NCBI GenBank assembly: GCA_020024155.1
Contig: JAHHUE010000048.1
Span: 1 to 12,389, forward strand
Direction: 5' to 3'
Origin: Oscillospiraceae bacterium
GTDB taxonomy: Bacteria > Bacillota > Clostridia > Oscillospirales > Ruminococcaceae
DNA length: 12,389 nt
The first letter of the stretch is position 1. Each line of letters opens with the position of its first letter. The position numbers and the translations under genes were made by a program. Positions 1 through 7,774 of the stretch are shown piece after piece. Below the pieces are notes generated by a model. The model was not told where the DNA came from, did no database searches, and saw only the letters and a list, made by a program, of their open reading frames with translations.

Positions 1-551
1 TTGATACTATAAATGATGCTATCAATACAAATAAAAAAATTTCTTTTCTTTACTTTGAGTATGATGTAAATAAAGAAAAAGTATTAAAAAACAATGGAAA
101 TCCTTACATCTTCTCCCCATATTCTCTTGTGTGGAGTGGTAACTATTATTATATTGTTGGGTACTCTGATAAGCATAATAAAATTGCAACTTTTCGTGTT
201 GACAGAATTTATTCTAACCCAGATATTTTAAAAGATAACACTGTTCCTTGTCCAAATGATTTTGATATTTCAACTTTTACAAAAGTTGCTTTTCAAATGT
301 ATGATACAACTCACGAAATTGTTGAGCTTAAATGTACAAACAATATGATGAAAATCATTATTGACCAGTTTGGCGAAGATGTTAAAACTGAAAAAATTGA
401 TGATAGTTATTTTTCTGTAAAAGTTGAAGTTGCACCAAGTCCAAATTTTTTTGGTTGGCTTTTTAGTATGTCTGACCAAATAGAAATATTATATCCAGAA
501 TATATAAAAGATAAATATTATAATTTAGCAAGAAAAATCTTAAATGAATAA
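1..551 (+). CDS. WYL-domain transcriptional regulator, C-terminal part (5' truncated by window edge)
   Basis: The open frame runs from base 3 to the TAA at 549-551 with no stop, so the gene begins before the window and about 182 residues are visible. It contains the pattern of a WYL domain: FSPYSLVWSGNYYYIVGY (roughly visible residues 37-54), then the basic TFRVDRI stretch a few residues later, followed by a C-terminal extension (WCX-like) ending in LARKILNE. WYL proteins are usually a DNA-binding winged helix plus a ligand-sensing WYL domain (nucleic acid or nucleotide ligands in studied cases). The DNA-binding part would lie upstream and cannot be seen. A GTG at 129 could be mistaken for a start, but it falls inside the conserved WYL core, so it is not one. 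The gene is on the opposite strand from the purine operon, and nothing in the sequence links it to that operon's control. Family assignment is good; target and ligand are unknown. Confidence 0.85.
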   Translation, partial: DTINDAINTNKKISFLYFEYDVNKEKVLKNNGNPYIFSPYSLVWSGNYYYIVGYSDKHNKIATFRVDRIYSNPDILKDNTVPCPNDFDISTFTKVAFQMYDTTHEIVELKCTNNMMKIIIDQFGEDVKTEKIDDSYFSVKVEVAPSPNFFGWLFSMSDQIEILYPEYIKDKYYNLARKILNE

Positions 552-657
552 TATAAGAAAAATGATGGTTTCTCCATATTTTACAATGAGTTTTTACTAT
601 TATCTTTAATATTATTTTAAAGTTTACAAAAATTTATTTGCATTATAAATTTTTTCA

Positions 658-686
658 TTGACTATTATTGGCTTAAATGATACTAT
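658..686 (+). promoter_or_regulatory. Sigma-A type promoter of the TRIC-family gene
   Basis: A TTGACT at 658-663 and a TACTAT at 681-686 are separated by exactly 17 bases, close to the vegetative consensus. The predicted transcript start is near 692-694. The upstream stretch 552-657 is AT-rich with no other gene and no clear terminator. The promoter matters for gene calling because the ATG at 677 lies inside its spacer, upstream of the transcript start, and so could not be used. Confidence 0.7.
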
Positions 687-724
687 TTTTAGTGGATAAA
701 TTTTTTGTTTGGAGGGGTCATATT

Positions 725-1351
725 TTGACTTTTTTTCTTGAAATTATAGGCACCATTGCTTTTGCTTTTGCAGGTGCTTTGATTGCAATTGATAATGATT
801 TAGATTTATTTGGCATTGTTTGTATGGCTGTTATGACAGCTTGTGGCGGAGGTATGACAAGAGATGTTCTTCTTGGAAACACTCCACCAATGATGTTTAG
901 AAATCCAGTTTATGTGGCAATGGCTATCGTTGTTGCTTTTTCAGTTGCTGCTTTTTATGGCAAATTTAATAATCATAAATTTAAAAAGAATATACTTGAT
1001 ATTGTAAATATTCTTGACGCAATTGGGCTTGCAATCTTTACTATTGTAGGTATGGATTTATCAATATCACTTGGCTTTAAACAACCTTTTCTTGTATGCT
1101 TTATGGGTGTTGTAACTGCTGTTGGTGGTGGGCTTATTCGTGATATAATGGTCAACAGAAAACCAGTTATTTTGACAAAAGAGGTATATGCAGTTGCATC
1201 TTTAATAGGCAGTATTGTTTATTTCTATGCACTTAAATCTTTGCCTGTAATTGCTGCATCAACAATATCTATGATAATAATTTTTGGTCTTAGAATGTGG
1301 GCAATAATAAGAGATATAAACTTACCTATAATAGATAAAAACAGTAAATAA
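725..1351 (+). CDS. TRIC / UPF0126 family membrane protein (YicG-like)
   Basis: This is a small integral membrane protein of about 208 residues, the usual size of the bacterial UPF0126/TRIC family. Two internal repeats each carry the family's glycine motif: GGGMTRD at about residues 41-47 and GGGLIRD at about 134-140, within roughly seven hydrophobic segments. Relatives form trimeric cation (K+) channels in the membrane; some bacterial members have been suggested to move small amino acids, so the substrate is uncertain. A longer frame opens with ATG at 677, but that codon has no ribosome binding site and lies in the promoter spacer. A GGAGGGG at 711-717 sits about nine bases before an in-frame TTG at 725, and starting there gives the typical family N-terminus (TFFLEIIGTIAFAFAGALIAI). 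The gene is monocistronic, ending at the shared terminator at 1364-1400. Confidence 0.87.
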   Translation: MTFFLEIIGTIAFAFAGALIAIDNDLDLFGIVCMAVMTACGGGMTRDVLLGNTPPMMFRNPVYVAMAIVVAFSVAAFYGKFNNHKFKKNILDIVNILDAIGLAIFTIVGMDLSISLGFKQPFLVCFMGVVTAVGGGLIRDIMVNRKPVILTKEVYAVASLIGSIVYFYALKSLPVIAASTISMIIIFGLRMWAIIRDINLPIIDKNSK

Positions 1352-1363
1352 ACACAAATATAT

Positions 1364-1400
1364 AAAGGACACAGACTTAAAAATCTGTGTCCTTTGTTTT
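1364..1400. terminator. Bidirectional intrinsic terminator between convergent transcripts
   Basis: A perfect 12-bp stem (AAAGGACACAGA at 1364-1375 with its complement at 1384-1395) encloses an 8-base loop. On the plus strand it is followed by GTTTTAT; on the minus strand the stem is followed by TATATATTTGTG and the loop adds further U bases. It sits between the ends of the plus-strand TRIC gene (1351) and the minus-strand deaminase gene (1414), so it can serve both. It looks stronger for the plus-strand transcript. Confidence 0.88.
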
Positions 1401-1413
1401 ATAAAAATATAAT

Positions 1414-2688
1414 CTATGCTTTCATTCTTCCGATTATTTCATTTGCTTTATTATAAATTTCGCTTGCTGGTGTACCGATAAAAAACTTTCCGTCTTCGTA
1501 AAGAATTTCACCGTTTACCATAGTCATTTTTACATTTTGCTTACTACCACTATAAACAATATTTTTAACAATATTATTTATTGGCTGCATATTTGGCCAC
1601 TGTAAATCAATCATAATAATGTCAGCAAATTTGCCTTCTGCAAGAATATCTGCATCTTTAAGACCCATTGCGTGTGCACCCTCAACTGTTGCCATTTTAA
1701 GAACTTGCTCTGCACTAACAGCAGATGCGTCATTTTCTCTAACCTTAGCAAGACCTGTTGTAAGGAACATTTCTCTGAACATATCAAGGCAGTTGTTACT
1801 TGAAGGCCCGTCTGTACCTATTGCAATATGAATACCTGCTTTAAGCATATCCTCAATTCTTGCAATGCCACTGGCAAGCTTTAAGTTTGATGCTGGGTTT
1901 GTAACAACATATATTCCCTTTTTAGCCATAATATCAATATCTTCATCTGTCATATGGATACAGTGATAATATGAGCCACCATAGTCAAACATACCCAATT
2001 TGTCAAACAATACGGTAGGTGTAACACCATATCTTTCAATACAGCCTTCAACTTCGGACTTACTTTCTGAACTATGAGCGCAAATTGGTGCTTTATATTT
2101 GTGTGCCAATGCTGCTAATTTTTCAAGATTTTCTCTGCTATTAGTATATTCAGCATGAAATCCAAATTGGAATGTAACCAAATCTTCTGGATTATTATAC
2201 TTATTATACCATCTTTCCATATCCTCAAAATTTTGAGAAAAATTATTTAACCCACCCACCATAACTGTTCTGTAACCACAGTCTTTTGATGCTTGAGCAA
2301 TGGTGTCTGGTGTAAGATACATATCAAAATTTGCAGTTATACCACTTGTAAGATACTCCATAATTGCAAGTTTTGAAAGATGGTATATATCCTCTGGTGT
2401 AAGTTTTGCTTCCATTGGGAATATCTGTTCATTAAGCCACTCCAAAAGTGGTAAATCATCAGCATAAGAACGCAAAAATGTCATTGCAGAATGTGTATGT
2501 GCATTTTTAAATCCTGGCATAATTACGTTGCCTTCTGCATCAATTTCTCTGTCCCATACTTGTTTTGGAGCGTTTTCTGTATCTCCTACATAAGAAATTC
2601 TATTTCCTTTTGTTTGAACTTCGCCAAAGAAAATATCTCTGTTTTCTTCCATTGTTAGAATTCTTGCATTATAAATACGAATATTCAT
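1414..2688 (-). CDS. mtaD: 5'-methylthioadenosine / S-adenosylhomocysteine deaminase-type amidohydrolase
   Basis: This 424-residue metal-dependent amidohydrolase resembles MTA/SAH deaminases (TRZ/ATZ family), which release ammonia from the adenine of MTA or SAH to give methylthioinosine or S-inosylhomocysteine. Visible residues fit the known site: HTH metal pair at His64 and His66 (KNAHTHSAM), Glu83 in the LLEWL helix that binds the ribose, His178, metal ligand His205 with Glu208 (AHSSE), His242 (HCIH) and metal ligand Asp293 (GTDGPSSNN). NPASNLKLASGIA precedes the Asp strand. Some linkers differ from the commonest members (FHAEY where many have HAPYT; GTDGPSS where many have GTDGAAS), so the exact substrate, such as MTA, SAH, 5'-deoxyadenosine or adenosine, is not settled. 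The start has AGAGGTG five bases upstream. It is the last gene of the operon, 109 bases after the second permease, and its leader holds a long hairpin. The neighbours (nucleoside importer, phosphorylase, MtnA) favour MTA-like nucleosides. Confidence 0.85.
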   Translation of the reverse strand: MNIRIYNARILTMEENRDIFFGEVQTKGNRISYVGDTENAPKQVWDREIDAEGNVIMPGFKNAHTHSAMTFLRSYADDLPLLEWLNEQIFPMEAKLTPEDIYHLSKLAIMEYLTSGITANFDMYLTPDTIAQASKDCGYRTVMVGGLNNFSQNFEDMERWYNKYNNPEDLVTFQFGFHAEYTNSRENLEKLAALAHKYKAPICAHSSESKSEVEGCIERYGVTPTVLFDKLGMFDYGGSYYHCIHMTDEDIDIMAKKGIYVVTNPASNLKLASGIARIEDMLKAGIHIAIGTDGPSSNNCLDMFREMFLTTGLAKVRENDASAVSAEQVLKMATVEGAHAMGLKDADILAEGKFADIIMIDLQWPNMQPINNIVKNIVYSGSKQNVKMTMVNGEILYEDGKFFIGTPASEIYNKANEIIGRMKA

Positions 2689-2737
2689 ATATACACCTCT
2701 TTTGTATAAAAATATTTATATAAACTTTTATTTACAG

Positions 2738-2788
2738 ATAGAGACGAATATAATTGCCGATAATCTGACAACTACATTTCGTCTCTAT
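2738..2788 (-). promoter_or_regulatory. Long stem-loop in the leader of the deaminase gene
   Basis: A perfect 11-bp inverted repeat (ATAGAGACGAA at 2738-2748 and its complement at 2778-2788) encloses 29 bases. In the minus-strand RNA the enclosed part can form a second 5-bp stem, UUGUC with GGCAA, using a G-U pair; on the plus strand the same position is an A-C mismatch, so the structure favours the minus-strand (operon) transcript. No U-run follows on the minus strand, so it is not an ordinary terminator for the operon; a short U-run does follow on the plus strand, where no gene needs it. It could protect, process or regulate the mRNA between the transporter genes and the deaminase gene. I do not recognise it as a known riboswitch. 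Confidence 0.5.
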
Positions 2789-2797
2789 TTTTACATA

Positions 2798-3760
2798 TTA
2801 TCGTTTACCTTTATCATAAATTTCGCCAAGAGCTTTTGGTGCGTTATTGTGTTTTGAGAAGAAAACAAGCAATAACAAAGTCAAAACATAAGGCAAAATC
2901 ATAATCAAATCAGAGTAACTACTTGGAAGACCTGCTGCCTTTACCACTTGATAACCTGCTGAATTAGCAAAGCCAAATAAAAGACAAGCTGCAAATGTTG
3001 GTATTATTTTCCAGTTACCAAAAATAAGTGCTGCTATAGAGAGATATCCATAACCAACATAAATTGATGAGGAATATTTTGCAGAAATTGAATATGCAAA
3101 ACACATACCTGCAAGACCTGCCAAAGCACCAGAAACCATTACAGCAGTAAAACGAACTTTTGCAACATCTATACCTGCTGCATCAACAGCGTGAGGATTA
3201 TCGCCACAAGCACGAAGATGCATACCATATTTTGTTTTATACAAAACATACCATGCAATAATTGCAACAACTATGATGATAATTTCAAATGGATATATAT
3301 CTTTGAAAACTGCACCTACAATTGGAATTTGGCTCAACACCGGAACTGTCCATCTTTGTGATACACCAAGTTCAAATTTATCTGATGGTGCTCCAAAAGC
3401 TAAACGGTTTACAACTTTTGTAAGGAAAACAGTGAGTGCCATAGCAAGAATATTGATAACAACACCACTTATAACTTGATTTGCTTTAAATTTTACACAA
3501 AGTAAAGCGTGAAGCATTGAGTAAAGCATACCACCAAGCATTGCAAAAAATATTGCAGCATAATATGGCACTGGCGAGTTCATTCCAAATGACTGCATAA
3601 GAAATACAGCTGCCAAAGCACCAACAAAAGCTCCGGCACCCTGTAAACCTTCAAGAGCAAGGTTTGTAATACCACTTCTTTCACTATATATACCACCGAT
3701 AGCCATAATAAAAAGTGGTAAAGCGAAGGATAAACCATCAATAATTATTTTATCTAACAT
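2798..3760 (-). CDS. ABC transporter permease for nucleosides (second permease, YufQ/NupQ-like)
   Basis: This 320-residue hydrophobic protein belongs to the branched-chain/ribose-type permease family (BPD_transp_2). It has about eight to ten membrane segments and begins with the familiar DGLSFALPLFIMAIGGIYSERSGITNLALEGLQ, where the segment after the first helix (roughly residues 24-40) is highly typical of the YufQ/BmpD type. The conserved cytoplasmic coupling region lies around HLRACGDNPHAVDAAGI (about residues 182-198), which contacts the ATPase. With its partner permease it forms the membrane channel of a nucleoside importer. Translation looks coupled to the gene before it: the ATG shares one base with the upstream TAA (TAATG), and a GGAGG lies about ten bases ahead, inside the previous gene. 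Family assignment is firm; which nucleosides pass is inferred from context. Confidence 0.9.
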   Translation of the reverse strand: MLDKIIIDGLSFALPLFIMAIGGIYSERSGITNLALEGLQGAGAFVGALAAVFLMQSFGMNSPVPYYAAIFFAMLGGMLYSMLHALLCVKFKANQVISGVVINILAMALTVFLTKVVNRLAFGAPSDKFELGVSQRWTVPVLSQIPIVGAVFKDIYPFEIIIIVVAIIAWYVLYKTKYGMHLRACGDNPHAVDAAGIDVAKVRFTAVMVSGALAGLAGMCFAYSISAKYSSSIYVGYGYLSIAALIFGNWKIIPTFAACLLFGFANSAGYQVVKAAGLPSSYSDLIMILPYVLTLLLLVFFSKHNNAPKALGEIYDKGKR

Positions 3761-4920
3761 TATTTTTTAACCTCCGCATTATTTTGTTTTTCAATTTCTT
3801 TAATCTGTTCTTTTGTAGATTTTACTTTGTATTGTATAAAGGCGCTGCAAGCACTAAAAAGAAGAATGAGACCTGTTATAACAGAAGCAATTTCTGCATC
3901 AAGACCAGCAGAAGAACTCATATATGTTCTTCCCTTTCCTATAATTGAAATAAGGAATGATGAGAACAAAATTCCAATTGGATTTGAATTACCAAGCAAT
4001 GAAACAGCAATAGCGTCAAACCCTGTTGCTGAAAGCACTTTTGGTTGAATTGAGCTGAAATATCCCATATAGTAAGTTACACCTGCAAGTCCAGCCAAAG
4101 AACCAGAAATAAGCATTGCAAGAACCATATTTTTTCCAACATTGATACCTGCATAAGCAGATGCTTTTCTATTGCTACCAACAGCTTTTAATTCATAACC
4201 AAATGTTGTTTTATTTAAAATAAATCTAATTATAAATGCTGTTATAATAGCAAGAATAATTCCAAGTGGAATATCATATTTATATCCACCTATTTGTGTA
4301 TTCATAAGTGTAAGTCTTGATGCATCGCTTATATTTTGTGATTGTCTTGAAACTGGGTCAACATATTTTGTATTTATCAAAAATGCAACAACATATTGAA
4401 TAATATAGTTAATCATAATTGAAGAAACAACTTCATTTATATTAAATTTATATTTAAGCCAACCAATAAATGCACCAACAAGTCCACCAACTACTATTGC
4501 TATAAGAATAACAGCTGGTTTTGCCACAACAGCAGAAAGTCCGCTATAACCAATAAGTACACTTGCAATAAAACCTGACGCAAGCATTTGACCCGATACA
4601 CCAATGTTAAAAAGGCCTGCTTTTAAAGCAACTGCAACTGCAAGAGAAGCAAATATCATAGGTGTCCAATAGTTCATAAAGCTGAGCAAATCTGTCAGCA
4701 TACTTTTTCCACCTGCGTATTTTGGCTTAGGCCATATACCTGAACCTTGCAAAAGGTTTATACATGCAGAAATAGGGTCTTTACCAAGCACAGCAATCAA
4801 TACAGCACCAACAATTAAACTTAATATGATAGCAAATACTGGAATGGTAAAACTTTGATATTTTTCGTTTCCGAGTAATTTTACAAATAATCTGGAAAAC
4901 GGATTAACTTTTCGTTTCAT
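3760..4920 (-). CDS. ABC transporter permease for nucleosides (first permease, YufP/NupP-like)
   Basis: This 386-residue permease of the BPD_transp_2 family has a short basic N-terminal tail, a first membrane helix at about residues 24-45, and then an extracellular stretch of about 40 residues before the core, as is usual for the longer of the two permeases in this transporter type. The core reads LKAGLFNIGVSGQMLASGF and, later, the coupling loop GYELKAVGSNRKASAYAGINVGK in modified form. The C-terminal tail is charged (many Lys and Glu), and cytoplasmic. The ATG directly abuts the TAG of the ATPase gene (TAGATG), so translation is probably coupled, with a GGGGGT near the end of the ATPase gene as likely ribosome contact. 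It forms a heterodimeric channel with the next gene product. Confidence 0.9.
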   Translation of the reverse strand: MKRKVNPFSRLFVKLLGNEKYQSFTIPVFAIILSLIVGAVLIAVLGKDPISACINLLQGSGIWPKPKYAGGKSMLTDLLSFMNYWTPMIFASLAVAVALKAGLFNIGVSGQMLASGFIASVLIGYSGLSAVVAKPAVILIAIVVGGLVGAFIGWLKYKFNINEVVSSIMINYIIQYVVAFLINTKYVDPVSRQSQNISDASRLTLMNTQIGGYKYDIPLGIILAIITAFIIRFILNKTTFGYELKAVGSNRKASAYAGINVGKNMVLAMLISGSLAGLAGVTYYMGYFSSIQPKVLSATGFDAIAVSLLGNSNPIGILFSSFLISIIGKGRTYMSSSAGLDAEIASVITGLILLFSACSAFIQYKVKSTKEQIKEIEKQNNAEVKK

Positions 4921-6450
4921 CTATTCTGTTACCCCCATCATAAATTGTCCAACTTCCTCAACTGTAAGTGATTTTGCATCTGCAACTTTCAAAATTTCAC
5001 CATTGTATATAACTGCAATTGTATCTGCAAGACCCATAACTTCATCAAGTTCAAGAGAAATAAGCAATATAGCTCTGCCCTTATCTCTTTCTGCAATGAT
5101 TTGGTTGTGAATATTTTCAATAGCACCAATATCAAGACCACGAGTTGGCTGAACAAAAATTGTAAGAGAAGAATTTTGTTCAACTTCTCTGGCAATAATA
5201 GCTTTTTGTTGGTTACCGCCACTCATTGAACGTACAATGGTTTTTGAACCTTGACCACTTCTTATGTCATATTCTTCTATAAGTCTTTCGCCAAATTCTT
5301 CAAATTTCTTGTTATTTATAATGCCTTTTGAAGAAAACGGAGCTTTATTATAATTTTTTAGAGCAAGGTTATCGCTCAAAGTAAAATCAAGAACAAGTCC
5401 ATAAGTTTGTCTGTCTTCTGGTATGTATGATATGCCAGATTCAATGCGTTCTCTTATAGACTTATTGGTTATTTCCTGTCCGTTCAGGAATATTTTACCG
5501 GAAGATATAGGAACGAGACCTGTAATAGCATCAGCAATTTCTATTTGACCGTTTCCTGAAACGCCTGCAATTGCAAGTATCTCACCTGCACGAACAGAGA
5601 AGGATGCATTTTTTACAACCTCAAATTTATTTTCATCTTTAACAGTAATGCCTTCAACAGAAAGCACAACTTCACCATAATTTGCTGGTGTTTTTTCTCT
5701 TTCAAAAGAAACTTCTCGGCCAACCATTTTATTTGCCATTTCTTTTGTTGATGTTGTAGCAACATCTAAAACATCAATCAATTTACCTCTGTTAAGTATT
5801 GCGCAGCGGTCTGCAACTTTTTTGATTTCTTCAAGTTTGTGTGTAATTAAAATAATTGTTTTTCCTGCTGCTTTTAATCCTTTAATGATTTCCAACAAAA
5901 ATTCTATTTCCTGTGGAGTAAGAACTGCTGTTGGCTCATCAAAAATTAAAATTTCTGCTTCACGATAAAGCATTTTAAGTATTTCCACACGTTGTTGGAT
6001 AGAAACATTAACATCTTCAATTTTCTTTGTAGGGTCAACTTCTAGGCCATACTTTTTAGAAAGTTCTGCAATTTTTTTATTTGATGACTTTATATCTACA
6101 TAAGGAATAAATCCTAAAAATTTATTTATAGGCTCAACACCCATAATAATGTTTTCTGCTATAGTATAATTTGAGACAAGTTTAAAATGCTGATGAACCA
6201 TACCTATATTTAATTCTGTGGCATAACTTGGAGAAGAAATTTTTTCTTTTTTTCCTCTGATATAAATTTCACCTTCATCAGGCTCATACATACCAAAAAG
6301 CATACTCATCAATGTGGATTTTCCCGCACCATTTTCGCCGAGTAATGCATATATTTCTCCCTTTTTTATTTGTATTGTAACATTGTCATTTGCAACAATA
6401 CCAGGAAATCGCTTTGTTATGTTCTTCATCTCTACGATATACTCTGACAT
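4921..6450 (-). CDS. Nucleoside ABC transporter ATP-binding protein, two nucleotide-binding domains (YufO/NupO-like)
   Basis: The 509-residue cytoplasmic ATPase has two ABC domains in one chain, as in sugar and nucleoside importers. Domain 1 carries Walker A GENGAGKST (residues 38-46), the variant signature VSIQQRVEI, Walker B ILIFDEPTAVL and the switch histidine in LITHKLEE. Domain 2 has a degenerate Walker A (GVSGNGQIE) but a full signature (SMSGGNQQK) and a Walker B ending in VQPTRGLD, with Gln in place of the catalytic Glu. This asymmetry is normal for the family and means hydrolysis occurs mainly at one site. An in-frame TTG at 6462 would add four residues, but it overlaps the GGAGG ribosome binding site; the ATG at 6450, five bases beyond that site, is the better start. 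It follows the binding-protein gene after a hairpin and is followed without gap by the permease genes. Confidence 0.92.
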   Translation of the reverse strand: MSEYIVEMKNITKRFPGIVANDNVTIQIKKGEIYALLGENGAGKSTLMSMLFGMYEPDEGEIYIRGKKEKISSPSYATELNIGMVHQHFKLVSNYTIAENIIMGVEPINKFLGFIPYVDIKSSNKKIAELSKKYGLEVDPTKKIEDVNVSIQQRVEILKMLYREAEILIFDEPTAVLTPQEIEFLLEIIKGLKAAGKTIILITHKLEEIKKVADRCAILNRGKLIDVLDVATTSTKEMANKMVGREVSFEREKTPANYGEVVLSVEGITVKDENKFEVVKNASFSVRAGEILAIAGVSGNGQIEIADAITGLVPISSGKIFLNGQEITNKSIRERIESGISYIPEDRQTYGLVLDFTLSDNLALKNYNKAPFSSKGIINNKKFEEFGERLIEEYDIRSGQGSKTIVRSMSGGNQQKAIIAREVEQNSSLTIFVQPTRGLDIGAIENIHNQIIAERDKGRAILLISLELDEVMGLADTIAVIYNGEILKVADAKSLTVEEVGQFMMGVTE

Positions 6451-6483
6451 TTGTACCTCCAAAAATCCTGCTTTAATCTAAGC

Positions 6484-6513
6484 AATGGAAGAGGGAAAAT
6501 TCCCCCTTCCATT
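6484..6513 (-). promoter_or_regulatory. Intercistronic hairpin between binding-protein and ATPase genes
   Basis: A 13-bp stem with a four-base AUUU loop forms in the minus-strand RNA: AATGGAAG pairs with CTTCCATT, and GGGA with TCCC, joined by a single G-U pair. On the plus strand that same position is an A-C mismatch, so the hairpin is better formed in the operon mRNA. No U-run follows (GCTTAGATTAAAG comes next), so a full intrinsic terminator is unlikely. Such stem-loops after a binding-protein gene commonly protect the upstream mRNA from 3' decay, or reduce downstream expression, so that binding protein is made in excess over the membrane parts (known for malE-malF). Confidence 0.75.
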
Positions 6514-6547
6514 TACTTATTTTAAACCCCAAGGATTATATTATAGA

Positions 6548-7690
6548 TTAAAGACCTGTGAATGCGTCTGGTGTCAAGCCGTTAAAGTTTGCAGCTGGTA
6601 CAACTTCTCCGGATTTAACTTTATCAAATCCTTCGTTAATTTTTTCAATTGTTTCAGCTGAAAGCTGACATCTGCCTTCTTCACTTACATAACCTGTGGA
6701 TTCTGTGTCAGCACCAAGGAGGTAGTTACCACCCTTAAATGAACCATCGTTGATAGCATTAAGTTGGCGTTCAACATTCATATCCATAATTTTAAGGCCT
6801 GATGTAAGGATGATATTTTTATCACCGTTAACACCATCATTATACTGGTCAACATCGCAACCGATTACAAATACATCTTTTGCTTCTTTAGCTGCTGTGA
6901 ATACACCGTTACCAGAACCACCTGCTGCTACAAACATAATGTCAACACCTTCATTGATAAGTGCTTCACCAACTTTTTTACCTGTTGCTTCATCACTAAA
7001 ATTACCAACATAGTTACCACCAACATTTGCACCTGTTACGTCTGTACCTGCATATGAGCTAAGTTCAACAATTTCAGCAGATGTGCCAAAGTTTTTGTTT
7101 GCATAGTTTACACCAGATTCAAAACCGTACTGGTAGTTAACATTTGATGGGAAAGCAATACCGTTAACAACTGCAACTTTGCCTGTTTTTGTTTCCATAG
7201 CTGCTGCAATACCTGCACAGAAGCCACTTTCCTGTTCTTTAAATGTCATAGCATAGATATTTTCAACTTCAATTTCGTTGCCTTCTGCATCAACTGGGTT
7301 TGCATCAACAAGAATAAAGTTAACATCTGGGTTTTCCTGAGCAATTGAACCAATGCCTGCAAACTGGAAACCACATGCAACGATAACATCATAGTCTGCT
7401 ACAATATCTGCAACAGCTTGAACAGCTGCAGCAACGTCACCTGTTTCTTCTTTTACTGGTGTAACTGTTGCTTCTGGGTGTGTTTTGATAAATGAACGTA
7501 TACCATCATAGTTATTTTCATTAAAGCTACCATCATCAACACCTGATGGTGAACTTACGATAGCAATTTTCATACCTTCACCTGATGTAGAATTGCCACC
7601 ATTATCTGGTGTTGAATTCTTATTGCCACAGCCAACAAACATTGCTGCTGCCATTGCAACGCTCACGATTGCTACTATAAATTTTTTCAT
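6548..7690 (-). CDS. BMP-family nucleoside-binding lipoprotein of the ABC importer
   Basis: The 380-residue protein is an extracellular substrate-binding lipoprotein of the BMP/PnrA family (PF02608), whose known members bind purine nucleosides. It has a lipoprotein signal peptide: MKKF, a hydrophobic stretch of about 16 residues and a lipobox ending FVGC with the lipidated Cys at residue 21, then a Gly/Asn/Ser-rich linker. The mature domain starts at about residue 36 (MKIAIVSSPSGVDDGSFNEN), where the SGVDDGSFN region is typical of the nucleoside pocket, and includes ACGFQF, AFPSNVNYQYGFESG and AAGGSGNGVF. The frame is open to 7735, but that extension lacks a signal-like start. The ATG at 7690 has a strong AGGAGG ten bases upstream and starts the signal peptide, so it is chosen. 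It heads the transporter part of the operon and probably is its most highly expressed member. Confidence 0.92.
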   Translation of the reverse strand: MKKFIVAIVSVAMAAAMFVGCGNKNSTPDNGGNSTSGEGMKIAIVSSPSGVDDGSFNENNYDGIRSFIKTHPEATVTPVKEETGDVAAAVQAVADIVADYDVIVACGFQFAGIGSIAQENPDVNFILVDANPVDAEGNEIEVENIYAMTFKEQESGFCAGIAAAMETKTGKVAVVNGIAFPSNVNYQYGFESGVNYANKNFGTSAEIVELSSYAGTDVTGANVGGNYVGNFSDEATGKKVGEALINEGVDIMFVAAGGSGNGVFTAAKEAKDVFVIGCDVDQYNDGVNGDKNIILTSGLKIMDMNVERQLNAINDGSFKGGNYLLGADTESTGYVSEEGRCQLSAETIEKINEGFDKVKSGEVVPAANFNGLTPDAFTGL

Positions 7691-7735
7691 AGTAGAAAAT
7701 CCTCCTTTAAAATAGAAAAAATAATTTATATGCAA

Positions 7736-7751
7736 ACACTCAATTGAGTGT
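7736..7751. promoter_or_regulatory. Perfect 16-bp palindrome upstream of the binding-protein gene (possible operator)
   Basis: ACACTCAATTGAGTGT is a perfect palindrome lying in the 84-base gap between the mtnA-type gene and the binding-protein gene. It has the size and symmetry of a LacI- or TetR-type operator. As RNA it would be a 6-bp stem with an AAUU loop and no adjacent U-run, which makes it a poor terminator. A weak -10-like TATAAA lies just downstream on the minus strand, but no good -35 goes with it, so an internal promoter here is possible but unproven. Confidence 0.4.
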
Positions 7752-7774
7752 CTGTATCAAATAATAAGTGCAGA

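Noticed and set aside
129..131. GTG at 129 as the start of a 140-residue protein.
   Set aside because: The frame is open to the left window edge and the codons before 129 encode the conserved first half of the WYL domain (FSPYSLV), so the gene begins outside the window.
556..590. Small ATGG/CCAT hairpin after the WYL gene as its terminator.
   Set aside because: Only four pairs with a short U-run; too weak to call in such AT-rich DNA.
7691..7735. 15-residue N-terminal extension of the binding protein.
   Set aside because: The strong AGGAGG lies inside it, and the lipoprotein signal peptide begins at the ATG at 7690.
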